A DNA stretch of 64,000 nt from Isoetes taiwanensis. Its lineage: Eukaryota > Streptophyta > Lycopodiopsida > Isoetales > Isoetaceae. Position 1 is the first letter of the stretch. Every line of letters begins with the position of its first letter. Positions 1 through 9,660 of the stretch are shown here, piece by piece. Below the pieces are notes generated by a model. The model was not told where the DNA came from, made no database searches, and worked only from the letters and a program-made list of their open reading frames with translations. The DNA lies in contig JAJEKV010000016.1 of the NCBI GenBank assembly GCA_021234155.1, positions 994,001 through 1,058,000 on the forward strand, in the 5' to 3' direction. A program made the translations under genes and the position numbers.

Positions 1-1289
1 AAAATGGTTGCAAACATTTGCTTCCTTACCAAGAAAAAAGAGATGAGCATCAGGAAGCTTATCTCCAGCTCTGATGCTGCAGATTTTTTAGATGCGTTTC
101 CACTGGCGAAAGCCCTATTCCTCCATAGACCATGCCCTAACAAAACTAATGAGCATGGCGAGAAAGGGCCGAAGTGCTGCCGATTCGTCCTGCAGTGGTC
201 TTTGGTGCTCAAACCCCTAGCTGGGTCACATGAACTGTCTGGAAACAGCCTGGGCGCTTAGACGGTGGGCACAGAAAATTCTTCGCTTCTAAAATCGATG
301 GTAACAGAATGATCTGCCCCTCACAGATGCGGGCAACCCAACGAAAGGGAAGATCCCATCCCCACCTTCCGCCCGGCTCACATCATCCAAACCACCTCAG
401 GGGTCCCTCAAATCCCAAAAATGCACAGCCCTAAACAAAGGATATGCCACAATATTTTCAAATCGTGGCTCTCTATATATCCCTCGCCACACTCCCCAAG
501 AATTGCCTTATGGGCAACCCAAAAACGACAAATTGTAGGTCATAAAATTCATTACTTCACCTGGTTGCTTTTACGTCATGGAATTTCTAACAAAGCTCTT
601 TGCATTCTTCCATGTAACATTTCAACAAATTTTGGAAGTATAAAAGAGAGTGAAAGTTGCCATGTATAATCCGAAGGGGTATGCATGGCCTCCGCCATCG
701 AAGGAAATATTGGCTCTGAAATTGGACTTGAATTCCAGAAAACCATAAGCCGAATACATTCGCGTGGTATTCGGCGCATGTTACTGATTTTTTTCTGATA
801 ACAAAATTCGGCAAGGGGGTATTCGACCCACCAATTCAACCTCTAGAATCTATGAACCGAATACGCCTCTGTTTTGATCTGAAACTGCAGGTGGAATGTG
901 TGGAACTGCAAGTCGAATACGCTCTGCTCCAAAATCACTGAAGAAGACCCAGCAGAGCTATTCTTTGTCTAAACACAACCACTGATCCAATATACCATCA
1001 CGGATCTGCGGCTGGTCGGTCTGCATTGGGACCCAGATGCTAAAAGGGGCTTGCAAAGTCTCAAACCAAGGACCAGGGAAAGGAGGTTGCGGGATTAAAC
1101 AATCCACAAAAGAAAAAGCGGAGGAACTTTGCGACAAATAAGCCCTTGCACCGAAGTCGAAATCCGCAGATCCGTGCCTGGTATTCAACTTGTGGTATAG
1201 GCAAGGGGAATACATGCCTTAGTTTAGACGAGCCTAATACCCCCTTGGGTATTCGACTTGTGTAATGCAGGTGTGAGTTTAGACGAGTT
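1..1289. other. Non-coding stretch with recurring AATACCCCC / GGGTATTCGAC motifs
   Basis: I see no convincing coding region. From about 1230 the motif AATACCCCC and its complement GGGGGTATT recur several times next to CGACTTGTG or CGAGTTTAATA. These look like short interspersed or palindromic repeats. The short ORFs here have no recognisable domain. Confidence 0.4.
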
Positions 1290-1312
1290 TAATACCCCCT
1301 TTTTAGAGATAG

Positions 1313-1529
1313 GAAGAAAGGAAGGAAGGAAGGTTCTTTTATCGTCCGCGGAGGCCAATCGGCCTATGGGACCCAAATTACACGGGTGCAGCAAGCCCGT
1401 TGCTACCCGGATTAAAAACCCCCCCTTAGGAGGGAAAAACCTCAGGTATACGAATATACATATACACATAAATTCCCGGCACCTCAGGTAGGCGCCCCCG
1501 GAGAGCCGGCGAAGGAAAAATGGGAGTCC
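1313..1529 (-). mobile_element. 5'-truncated LINE 3' end, same family as the LINE at 52946-54897
   Basis: About 130 bases (1313-1445) are the reverse complement of the LINE 3' end at 54770-54897. The shared core includes GAGGCCAATCGGCCTATGGG (20 bases) and a run of A and C residues that complements the TTTTTTAACCC segment at 54793. The outer end carries a GGAA/GAAG simple repeat where the other copy has repeated ATTCTC. A block of about 23 bases beginning AATACCCCCTTTTTAGAG occurs at 1290-1312 and again at 1530-1552, a plausible target-site duplication. No coding sequence remains. The inner boundary is uncertain, because a GAAGGAAAAATGGGAG duplication (1506-1526 and 1557-1577) overlaps it. 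Confidence 0.65.
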
Positions 1530-1552
1530 AATACCCCCTTTTTAGAGATAGG

Positions 1553-2492
1553 AGGGCCGACGAAGGAAAAATGGGAGGTATTTGACTTGCCTAATATCAA
1601 CATGAAATTGGGGGTATTCGACTTGTGAAATAAGTGTGCATGACGAAACCACGAGTCTAATACCCCCTATTCCACGAGTTTAATACCCCCCCTGGAATCC
1701 AAGTCCAAATCGGAAGCCAATAAATGCACCGTTCCGCCATCGATGCATGCAATGCCACATAAGTTCAAAACAATTCGGAAAAAACCATTTGAGTGATAAG
1801 AATTGAATTGAATTTTATGTCTACAAAGACCAAAACTTTCAAATCCATTATTTCAAAATATCAACTATACAAACCAAACAACGTATACTCCTAGGTCACC
1901 TACATAAAATATCCCAAATTAGCAACAATTCAATGGAATACAAGTTCAAACCTATGGAACCCTGCCTGGCCCATCCCTGTATACAACATTATCATAATGA
2001 AATCGGAAAAATCTCAAAGAATTTAAGATTTTTAGTGAGCAAAAATACAATGTTGGTGTGGTATAGTGTGGTGTGCAATTCGTCTCCAATGGACTTTATA
2101 AGTGCTTCTTTTTTTTCTTCCTTTTTATTAAATATGATGCGGAGCCTATAGAACTATCGTCCACAAAAGCCAAATTGGCTATGTCACCCTGTTCAATATA
2201 CAACAATGTTAATTTATATTTGTATTAAATAGATCTCCTTCCCTCGTAAACTGTAGACACTGCAAAACAAGCATCAATACACTAAGCCATGATCTGTATC
2301 GAGGAGGTGGTCTCTCTGAACTAGCCAATTCCTTCTCAAGTACTTGAATTTCAAAGCTGATGAAATCTGTTGCTTAGTGCATGCACTAAGCTTTCACTCG
2401 TATATAATACATCTTCATTTTCTATTTGCTCCGAATTTGTTTTAACCTAATTTGTTTGAAGCGTTTGCACATCGACACGTGGTCTACCTCCA
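1553..2492. other. AT-rich non-coding stretch
   Basis: After the second GAAGGAAAAATGGGAG copy there are two further GGGGGTATTCGACTTGTG-like motifs (about 1611-1690), then AT-rich sequence. I see no gene, RNA or repeat boundary that I can support. Confidence 0.3.
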
Positions 2493-2517
2493 TTTTTTTT
2501 TTTTTTTTTTTTTTTTT
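2493..2517 (-). repeat. T25 tract, possible poly(A) tail of a minus-strand retroposon
   Basis: There are twenty-five consecutive T bases. This could be the A tail of a minus-strand retroposed sequence whose body would lie at 2518 to about 2830. No target duplication was identified, so a simple homopolymer is equally possible. Confidence 0.35.
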
Positions 2518-2829
2518 GCCAAGACGCATTTATTGCGGTTATTGGCGAATCTGCCCTATTTCTTTCTTGCCCAATCGTTTGGAATCTTGCACCGCCATAT
2601 TCATTGCTTCCCAAACAATTAAGGTTTTTTCATTTGAATGAGGCGGTGACGATCGATTGTGCATTTCTTCATCCCCTTTTCAGATTTTGCCTCCGCTTTT
2701 GATCTACACAACCGGATTTTGGAAAGGCAATGTCTGGTGGAGTTTGGCTCTTCAAAATCCGATCTGTGGAGTTTTTTTTTTTCGGGCTGGAGCATGTACA
2801 GCAATGGTATTTTAAATTTAGTCTTCATC

Positions 2830-3329
2830 CTATTATGGCCATAGATGAAAATAACTTTGCATAAAACTTAGCTTCATCATCTCAGGTCGTTTCTATTCTT
2901 AGCTTTGGAATAATCTGGGCGTGGTTTTCCCATTTATATGTAATATTGATCATAGCCATTAAATTACTTGGTCAACTGCTATGATGTTGCCACATGGACA
3001 TGGGAGCATGCATGCGCCCATGCATGTCATCCATGTGCATGAGAATTAGGGCAAGCAATCTCCGCCGTTGATTAGGAAAAGGGGGCAAGAATCTCATCCG
3101 TTGAAATCTTATAAGAAGGTGCAAAGAAGGTGTGTGTCTTTAACATTAATAAAGGAATTAATATATTGGCTTATTAAAGCTCTCCTTTCTTAACCGCCTT
3201 CAAATCGCCGTAACTTGGAGTAGAGAGATCGGATGAAGGTGCTGCCCACACCATTGGATTCCTCTCATTGAGAGCTTTCCAATTGCATTGGCCTCGTTCC
3301 ATCGCAGTTGGAGCCAATGTGATCAAATT
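2830..3329. other. Non-coding stretch
   Basis: This is AT-rich sequence with CATGCATG-type palindromes around 3005-3045. I see no supported gene. Confidence 0.3.
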
Positions 3330-3960
3330 CTAAGGATCTTATTGGAATCTTAGAATTTACGAAATCTAGGGTAATTTAAGAGAATCTAGGGGAATCCTCA
3401 TAGAAAATCTTAGAGAATCTCAAGGAAATCTTTCAGAATCTAGGGGAATCTAAGGGAATCTTCATAAAATGCTTTAGAAATGAAGAGAATCTTGATGGAA
3501 TCTTGGAGTATGTAGAGAATATAAGGAATTTTAAGAGAATCGACGTAGAATCTCGAAGAATCTAAGAGAATCTAGAGGAATCTAGCAAAATGTTTATAAA
3601 ATTCTTGAGAATCTAGGGGAATCTTGATGGAACCTTGGAGAATCTAAGAGAATCTTTATAGCATCCATGGGAAACTAAGAGAGTCTACATAAAATCTTGG
3701 AAATCTAAGGGAACGTAGGGGAATCTTAGTGGAATCTAATGGAATCTCAAGGGAATCTTTGGAAACCTAAGGGAACCTTCATAAAATGCTTGAGAATATA
3801 AGGGAATCTTGATGGAATCTTGGAGAATATAAGGAAATTTAAGAGAATCTACATAGAATCTTGGAGGATGCAAGGGAATATAGCAGAATCAATATTAAAT
3901 TCTTGAAAATCTAGAGGGATCTTGATGGGACCTTGGAGAATCCAGAGTTGTGTGATATGG
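3330..3960. repeat. Degenerate AATCT-based tandem repeat with a higher-order period of about 310 bp
   Basis: The tract is built from 10-14 base units around GAATCT(A/T)RGG, with dozens of GAATCT copies. A longer block repeats: TTCATAAAATGC followed by GAATCTTGATGGAATCTTGG occurs from 3461 and again from 3778. A related half-block (ATAAAATTCTTGAGAATCTA) starts near 3594, with a decayed partner near 3893. This indicates a short-unit satellite amplified as a larger block. It has no coding potential. Confidence 0.7.
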
Positions 3961-4262
3961 TATAGTCTGTTATGCTGCCAATTATGGTGATAATGATATC
4001 ATGTGGTGCATGGTGTGGTGTAGGGTTTTGGGTTGTCGGTTGTGAAACCACGTTGGATTGGGTAAATGGTCCTGCCAGTAGTGGTGATGATGGTGGCATA
4101 TGGTGTGTGGTGCATGTTATACTATTGTAGTGTGGTGGAGGGTGTTGTGTTGCCAACGGTGTTGCCACTATGTGCTGCAGTACCTTGTGTTGTGTAGTGT
4201 GTGATTGTGGTCTTCCATCAGTATGTGGCTTATAATGTTAGGAGGTTGACGAGGTTGACATA
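3961..4262. repeat. GTGGTG-rich low-complexity tract at the left edge of copy A
   Basis: The tract is dominated by TGTGGTG and GGTGTGG words. It lies immediately before the recognisable part of the copy A accessory gene. Its reverse complement in composition, a CACCAC-rich tract, lies just beyond the other end of copy A (14240-14530). Confidence 0.5.
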
Positions 4263-4263
4263 T

Positions 4264-6548
4264 ATGGAGTGTCTTGTTTTGCAGACTATGACAGACTTGT
4301 GAAGGAATGGTTGGCTGCAACATCAGCTAGATTTGATAGATGCAAGCAATGATTACAAGCAAACGAGGATAGAAAAGTGATATCAATAGAAAGATTGAGT
4401 TGATGGGGCATAAAGCATCAGAAATTAGAGTTGATTTGCATAGATGGCAGTCAATCATGATGGCAAATCCAAAAGCAGTAGGTTGTGTTCGAGTTGTAAG
4501 CGAACTGAAGGATGAAGAGCTAAATGGTACAATGTTGCCTAGGCTGAGTCAATTGAACAAGGAATTAGTAGAAATTGAAATTAGCTAAGGGCATGTGAAG
4601 CCTTACTGCTGGAGCTGCAACCTCGAATGCAAAGATTTGAGATTTTTTCTGAACGTAGTGGCCATGACACTCCTTTTGATCATGTACCCCCAATGTTTCT
4701 TGGGGCAGAAGAAGACGGTGATGAAGGTTATCCATATTGTGGATGGTGTCTGAAATGGAAGGGTAAATTGTTGCCAGTTGTGAGAGCCGAATACAGTCAC
4801 TAGTATCACATTCCATGTTTGTCATACCATTTAAAGTAAACATTATCATTTGTAACTTCGTTTGTAGACTTTATTGATATTGGATTTGTTTTGCATATAC
4901 TCTAGAACCTGCTGCAGCTCCAGTTATGCCCACATCATGTCTGAGACATGGCTTTTGGCTTTTGATGTTCGAGTGGTACCACAATAACCAATAAACACAA
5001 GTACCTTAACTAATATTTACTGATGTTGTCACAGGTCTACTAACTTAGTGTTTGCAGAATTGCAGAAGTTTGAGACCAAGGATATCCAATAGATAACGAC
5101 GTCTCGATCAAATATGAGACTGCAAGATACCACCCAAGTGCACATAGAATTCAATCCATTGGATACTTCAAAGTCAACTCCAGCTGCCGGCAGTGATGAG
5201 AATCCAAAACGAAATTTGGATAGTGAACTGAATGCAGTCGCGTCAAGTAAATATGAATGCCACAGACATGATCTGTTTTTTTGCATTTCTCTTTGGTTTT
5301 TCTCATCTCAATTATGTTACAGAGATAAATGCTATTGCAAATTATCACAAAGAGATTCCCAATGCATTTGTTGTAGAAGGGAAAATTAATTTCGCTGAGG
5401 CTCATTCTGCACGAGATCCTGCACCAAACAAAAATTTTACTGCTGAACATGAGCCACAGGCGGATACAGACGAAGAAGTTGACAAAGAAACCCCAGATTC
5501 TGAACAAGATGCAGCTTGCTCATCAAGTCCAATACCTCCTCAACCAAGAAAAACTAAGAGGTTAATTGAAATAATCCTTGTTCTAGATTTTAATGATATT
5601 TTAGGAAAGTTTTATGACTTGAAAGAACCGAGCCAGAAATGACCCTCCAGAAATTGAACCTTCAAAAGACAACACCTGAATTACATGAGTTCTTCGAATG
5701 GTGTTTTTCAAAATTTCAGGTTGCATTGTGGTCCAGCATGGCTAAAAGTAATATCGACTTGTTGGTGAAAAAGTTGCTGCAGGAATATAATGGCAGATTT
5801 CTTTTTATTTGGAATCAGGATGACTGCACTAATACAAAGTTAAAAGTGGCTAATAAGCCAATTTTCCTATGTCCAAAGTGTACCAGAATTACTGGAAATA
5901 CCAAGTGAAAAACAAATTGTTGATAGATGATAGCAGATACAAAGGTTCTGCCAACTAGCCAAACACTATGATATGTCCAAATAGTTTTGCTCCTGACAAA
6001 TTAGATTCCAATTTCCTTTTGGAGCAACTCAAACCATGGCTAGAAGAACTTCTAGATGCAGAAAGTGTGTCTGCTTACGTGAAAGAAAATCAAATGTGGA
6101 ATATGTGGGATTCTGAAGAGTCGTGCAATTGTATGAAAATACTCGAAAAATATTTCATAGATGAATCCTGTAAAACTCTTTGAAAGTCAATATAAGTAAA
6201 TATTTTTTTACGATATGTATTGTATTTTCAATTTAAAATATTTGAATGGATTGTGAGCAAATGTTCTCGTGTGTGTTTAGAAGTAGAGATGATAGAGCTT
6301 CAGCAGTCCCTGTTTATCTAAAGCCATATAAACATTTGAAAGTGTTGCTGAGGGGAACTAAAACTATCGTGATTAGCTCCATCGATCTCAAAATTTTGGA
6401 AGCTGATACACAGTGGTTCAATGATCAATTAATCCTCCTTTTCTCAAGTTGTCACAAAATAAGGCATCAAGTGTTCAAAACAATTCAAGTCTTCAAAAGA
6501 AATCAAGACAAACTCATGTTCACAGCTGAAGCACAAAATTTCAGATGA
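4264..6548 (+). pseudogene. Accessory protein of copy A: coiled coil, RING-H2-like finger, HAD/FCP1-like domain
   Basis: The remnant starts after a splice-acceptor-like TTTTGCAG at about 4275. It shows, in order: charged helical sequence (4290-4590); a Cys/His cluster at about 4730-4820 with CGWC, then H-x-YH-x2-C, matching the RING-H2 of copy C; an acidic linker (5400-5550); and an FCP1/NIF-type HAD domain (5565-6180). The HAD part includes LVLDFNDIL in the catalytic position, then FFEWCFSKFQVALWSSMAKS and FLFIWNQDDC. The usual DxDx(T/V) is DFND here, so only the first Asp of the pair remains. A tail at 6246-6548 follows. Several stops and frame changes (for example near 5640 and 5908) make this a pseudogene, unless some are introns. 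The homologue is at 59346-62452 on the opposite strand. The match to plant FCP1-domain proteins with a D-x-N-G motif is recalled family knowledge. Confidence 0.65.
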
Positions 6549-6633
6549 GTTCTAAAAATTACAGAATTACAGGTTTTACATTTCATCGTCATCAAAAAGA
6601 CCTTCGGGTAATTTCTGTAAAATTTCTCTTCAT

Positions 6634-7722
6634 TTAAAGGATCCAGCCTATATACAATCCTGTTCTGAGTTGGTGGCATGTGAAGTCTAATTGCACAAAT
6701 CTATGTTGTGAATACTATGCCCTTAGTTTCTTTACTGCAAAGATCATAGCTGACGATTGATCTCGCGCCCTTCTTGTAATACATACCTTCTATGACATTA
6801 TCATCAGCGAGTTACCATGTTCCATTGAGTTGTAAGTCTTTCTCAATTATCCATTCTAGTTTTGTGCATACCAGAATCTAAAATTCAGCACTCTTATCAT
6901 TACCTTAAGGAGCAACGATGGCAAAATTATCACCAACTCTAAGTGCCTCTGCTAACATCGTGGAATTGGAGGAGAACAAGAATCTGCTAGATTTACGGTC
7001 ATTTTCAATGTCAGCATGCACACATTGGAGGATGGTACAATAACTTGAAGTTTCCAATCATCAACATAGTCCTTGTTCACACAATGGTCCCACATGCCAT
7101 CTAAGCAATAGCATGAAAGTTCCCTCGTATGGAACTGCAATGGAGATTCAGGATTGAATGCATGTACACAATGGATATGCGTAATGTCCAAAATCCTTTC
7201 TGCACCCCATGGTTTCTTTCTATCTATATCCTCCACTTTGACTTCCCAAACGAACCTTTTTATATTTTTTCTCTTGCTGGATTTAGATGTGTTCATCCAC
7301 CCGGATGTTCCACAAGTAAACATCTATTCAACAACTTCTACCACTTCATGAGCATTGCCCATTTTTATGCTATTGTACTTTAATTGCAGTTGCCTTAACC
7401 ATCTCTTCAATTCAGCAGCCTTGCCATAAAGTTCACCTTTCCCATGGTTAGAATAAAAAAATTTCCACATGATATAGACTTCAGTGTCAGTTGTGTACCT
7501 AGCCATAAAGTAAAATGGCCTAGAAGCCTTAAATTGAGATGTTATGCCATCCAAAAATATATAATGTCTCTTTGGCACCCTTCCTTTCTGCTCCAGATAT
7601 TTGTGGTGCTTCATGAAGCAATGTTGCATGAACAGGGTATCGTGTTCCCTATCATCTGATACATAGTAATGTGTTTTCTTGATAATCTCATCTGCCACTG
7701 AGTCATACCGATATGTTATTTG
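6634..7722 (-). pseudogene. Transposase-like protein of copy A, distal part (catalytic region and C-terminus)
   Basis: The distal half of the transposase gene reads from the LINE insertion at 7722 down to about 6634. It contains YYVSDDREHDTLF, then YIFLDGITSQFKASRPFYF, FFYSNHGKGE and a C-terminal SCYC / VGDNFAI region. DG-x2-SQFK and HGKG are the hallmarks of a family of uncharacterised transposase-like proteins from non-seed plants and invertebrates (from memory; no Repbase superfamily name is asserted). The first acidic motif, DFAENY, lies on the other side of the LINE. In-frame stops occur in the C-terminal part, around 6900 and below. The last codons lie about 85 bases from the end of the convergent accessory gene. 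Confidence 0.7.
7705..7722. repeat. Target-site duplication of the LINE, left copy
   Basis: The 18-base sequence ATACCGATATGTTATTTG is repeated exactly at 13495-13512, after the LINE poly(A). The first A of the right copy cannot be told from the A tail. Confidence 0.92.
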
Positions 7723-7908
7723 GGAACCCTAAACGCCATGTAGTGACCGTCGTGCACAGAATCGGTCGTAACTTTCTTCTCGAGTGTCAGAATTTGATGA
7801 TCTCTGGTGCGTTGGAAAGCTGATTTCGAGAGCTCTCCGAGGTATGCTGCATCAGGTACTTCTTTGCTGCTAGACCTGCCGGATCGGCTGTTTTAAATTT
7901 CGGCCATT

Positions 7909-9660
7909 ATGGCGTTGCGAGCTTCTTCCTCCAAAGTGGCTCTGCAGTCTTCAATTTCCTCTCTGCCAGTGTCAGATGAGTCTATAGCGATGCACAATAA
8001 TCCTTTGGCTCGTCCTGAGGGTCCTGCATCTGAAGGAGGGGACTCTAGATTCTCTACAGATGATTTTCCTCGATTGCCTCCACGAGGTCATGTTTCCGTT
8101 ATTTCTGCACCTGTTGGTTCTACTGTGGGTCAGATTGCATCTTCTGGTAATGCTTCCACTCCCCCTGTTTCTCCACCTTCAACCTCTCCGCCTGCTTTAT
8201 CTTGGAGAGCAGTTGCCACTGCCAACAGAAACACACGAGAACGATTTGGTGAGTGGATTAAGAAAGACATGCCTTCTGCTGTTTCTTCTGCTCGAGTCTC
8301 TGCTGCTATTGATATGATGGTTCAGAATAACAGGAAGGATATTGGTAGTTTGCTTAGCGAGCTTCAGGCAAAGGAGAGTCAACTTGATTTTGAATTACCT
8401 CCTGTGGATGTCTTCTATCAAACAGAGGTGTGCAGAGATACTTTAGTGGCATCTGGCTACAATGTTGTGCGGATTGATCACGATTTGCACAAGAGATGTA
8501 TCAGTAACTTGATGTCATTTGGAGTGGTGGGCCATTATACCGGTGCATATCTGGATATTAGGAAGCTGGGTTACTGGTTGACAGGCCATCTCCGCAGGAT
8601 TGGTCTTCCTGCTTATCGCACCTTGAAAATGCTTGGGAAAAATTTCTTTTTGCTTATGTTTGATGATGCTGCTGTTGCTGATCAGTTGGTAGCTTGTGGT
8701 GTTGATCCTATGTGGAGTGATTACGTGTTATACCAACCTTATTCTCCTGGCTTCTCACCGGGTATGTGTAATGCTTTAAAGATGCCTTGTTGGTTTTCTA
8801 TTCCAAATCTTCCACCTGATCTACTTGTGCCGGATTTCCTTGTGAGTGTTGCTAATGGTTTGGGTACTCACTTGGCTCACTCTATAGTTGATGGTGCTAA
8901 ATTTTGTGTTTCTCTACCTTGTGGTCGAGCTCTGCCTAGTTCAGTTATCATCAATAGTGGCCCTATGTTCCTCAAATTTGATTTGCAACCTCTAAATGGT
9001 CCTCAACTTGCTGATTTGTTTCCCCAACTTGAACTCTTTGCAAATTTTCGTGCTAAGCGGGATCGCCCTGTCAATGTTCCGATTCCCTCTTCGCCTCTCC
9101 CTTCTGCCTCCCCCAGAGTTGTGCCTCCTCAGTCCACGTCCTCTAAAGATGCAACTGACAAGGATGTTGATATGCCCTCCGCCTCTAATATGCAGTCTGG
9201 GCCAGTTTTTAGTGCTAATACTAGAGCTAAATTGCAAATGATTCAAGAGCAGCAAGAACGGCGTGAAAGAGCTACAGATGGTTGGACAAAAGTTAATTTG
9301 AAGAAGGCTGCCCGTAATAAATTTGCTCAGTCTGCCTCTCAGGCGGCACATCCTAGTGGAGATAGACATGTTAGTGCACAACAGCATGCCATCACTCCCC
9401 TGTCAGAGGCTGAGGTACTCCGTGGAGGGCCAGAGCAGGGAGGTGGCTCTCCCTTATCACAATCTGCACATATCATGGAGAGGGTGGAGCAGAGCGGAGG
9501 CTCCCCTCTGCCAATTGTTCCAGGACACAATGGAAGGGTGGAACAGAGAGGAGGCTCCCCCTTGCCACTTACTCGCACACGATGGGCAGACCTCTCAGAT
9601 GCAGTTAATCTTCCTGGGGCCACTGAGATGGATGTGGAGGGCCCTCAACTGCCCACATGA
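7909..9660 (+). CDS. LINE ORF1 protein (DUF4283-like nucleic-acid binding)
   Basis: This is an intact 583-residue ORF that opens with ATG at 7909, 186 bases into the element. The central part (about residues 195-330) has the layout of the plant ORF1 DUF4283 domain, with LGYWLTGHLRRIG and later MPCWFSIPNLPPDLL. That domain is an RRM-like fold expected to bind LINE RNA. No CCHC knuckle is visible, unlike many plant ORF1 proteins. The C-terminal 80 residues hold three diverged repeats around (V/P)EQxGGSPL. The stop overlaps the ORF2 start by four bases, suggesting that ORF2 is translated by reinitiation or coupling. The assignment rests on position, size and the domain pattern. Confidence 0.8.
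   Translation: MALRASSSKVALQSSISSLPVSDESIAMHNNPLARPEGPASEGGDSRFSTDDFPRLPPRGHVSVISAPVGSTVGQIASSGNASTPPVSPPSTSPPALSWRAVATANRNTRERFGEWIKKDMPSAVSSARVSAAIDMMVQNNRKDIGSLLSELQAKESQLDFELPPVDVFYQTEVCRDTLVASGYNVVRIDHDLHKRCISNLMSFGVVGHYTGAYLDIRKLGYWLTGHLRRIGLPAYRTLKMLGKNFFLLMFDDAAVADQLVACGVDPMWSDYVLYQPYSPGFSPGMCNALKMPCWFSIPNLPPDLLVPDFLVSVANGLGTHLAHSIVDGAKFCVSLPCGRALPSSVIINSGPMFLKFDLQPLNGPQLADLFPQLELFANFRAKRDRPVNVPIPSSPLPSASPRVVPPQSTSSKDATDKDVDMPSASNMQSGPVFSANTRAKLQMIQEQQERRERATDGWTKVNLKKAARNKFAQSASQAAHPSGDRHVSAQQHAITPLSEAEVLRGGPEQGGGSPLSQSAHIMERVEQSGGSPLPIVPGHNGRVEQRGGSPLPLTRTRWADLSDAVNLPGATEMDVEGPQLPT

Noticed and set aside
1224-1491. Overlapping ORFs on both strands
   Set aside because: They overlap the LINE 3' UTR fragment and simple repeats, and have no coding signal.
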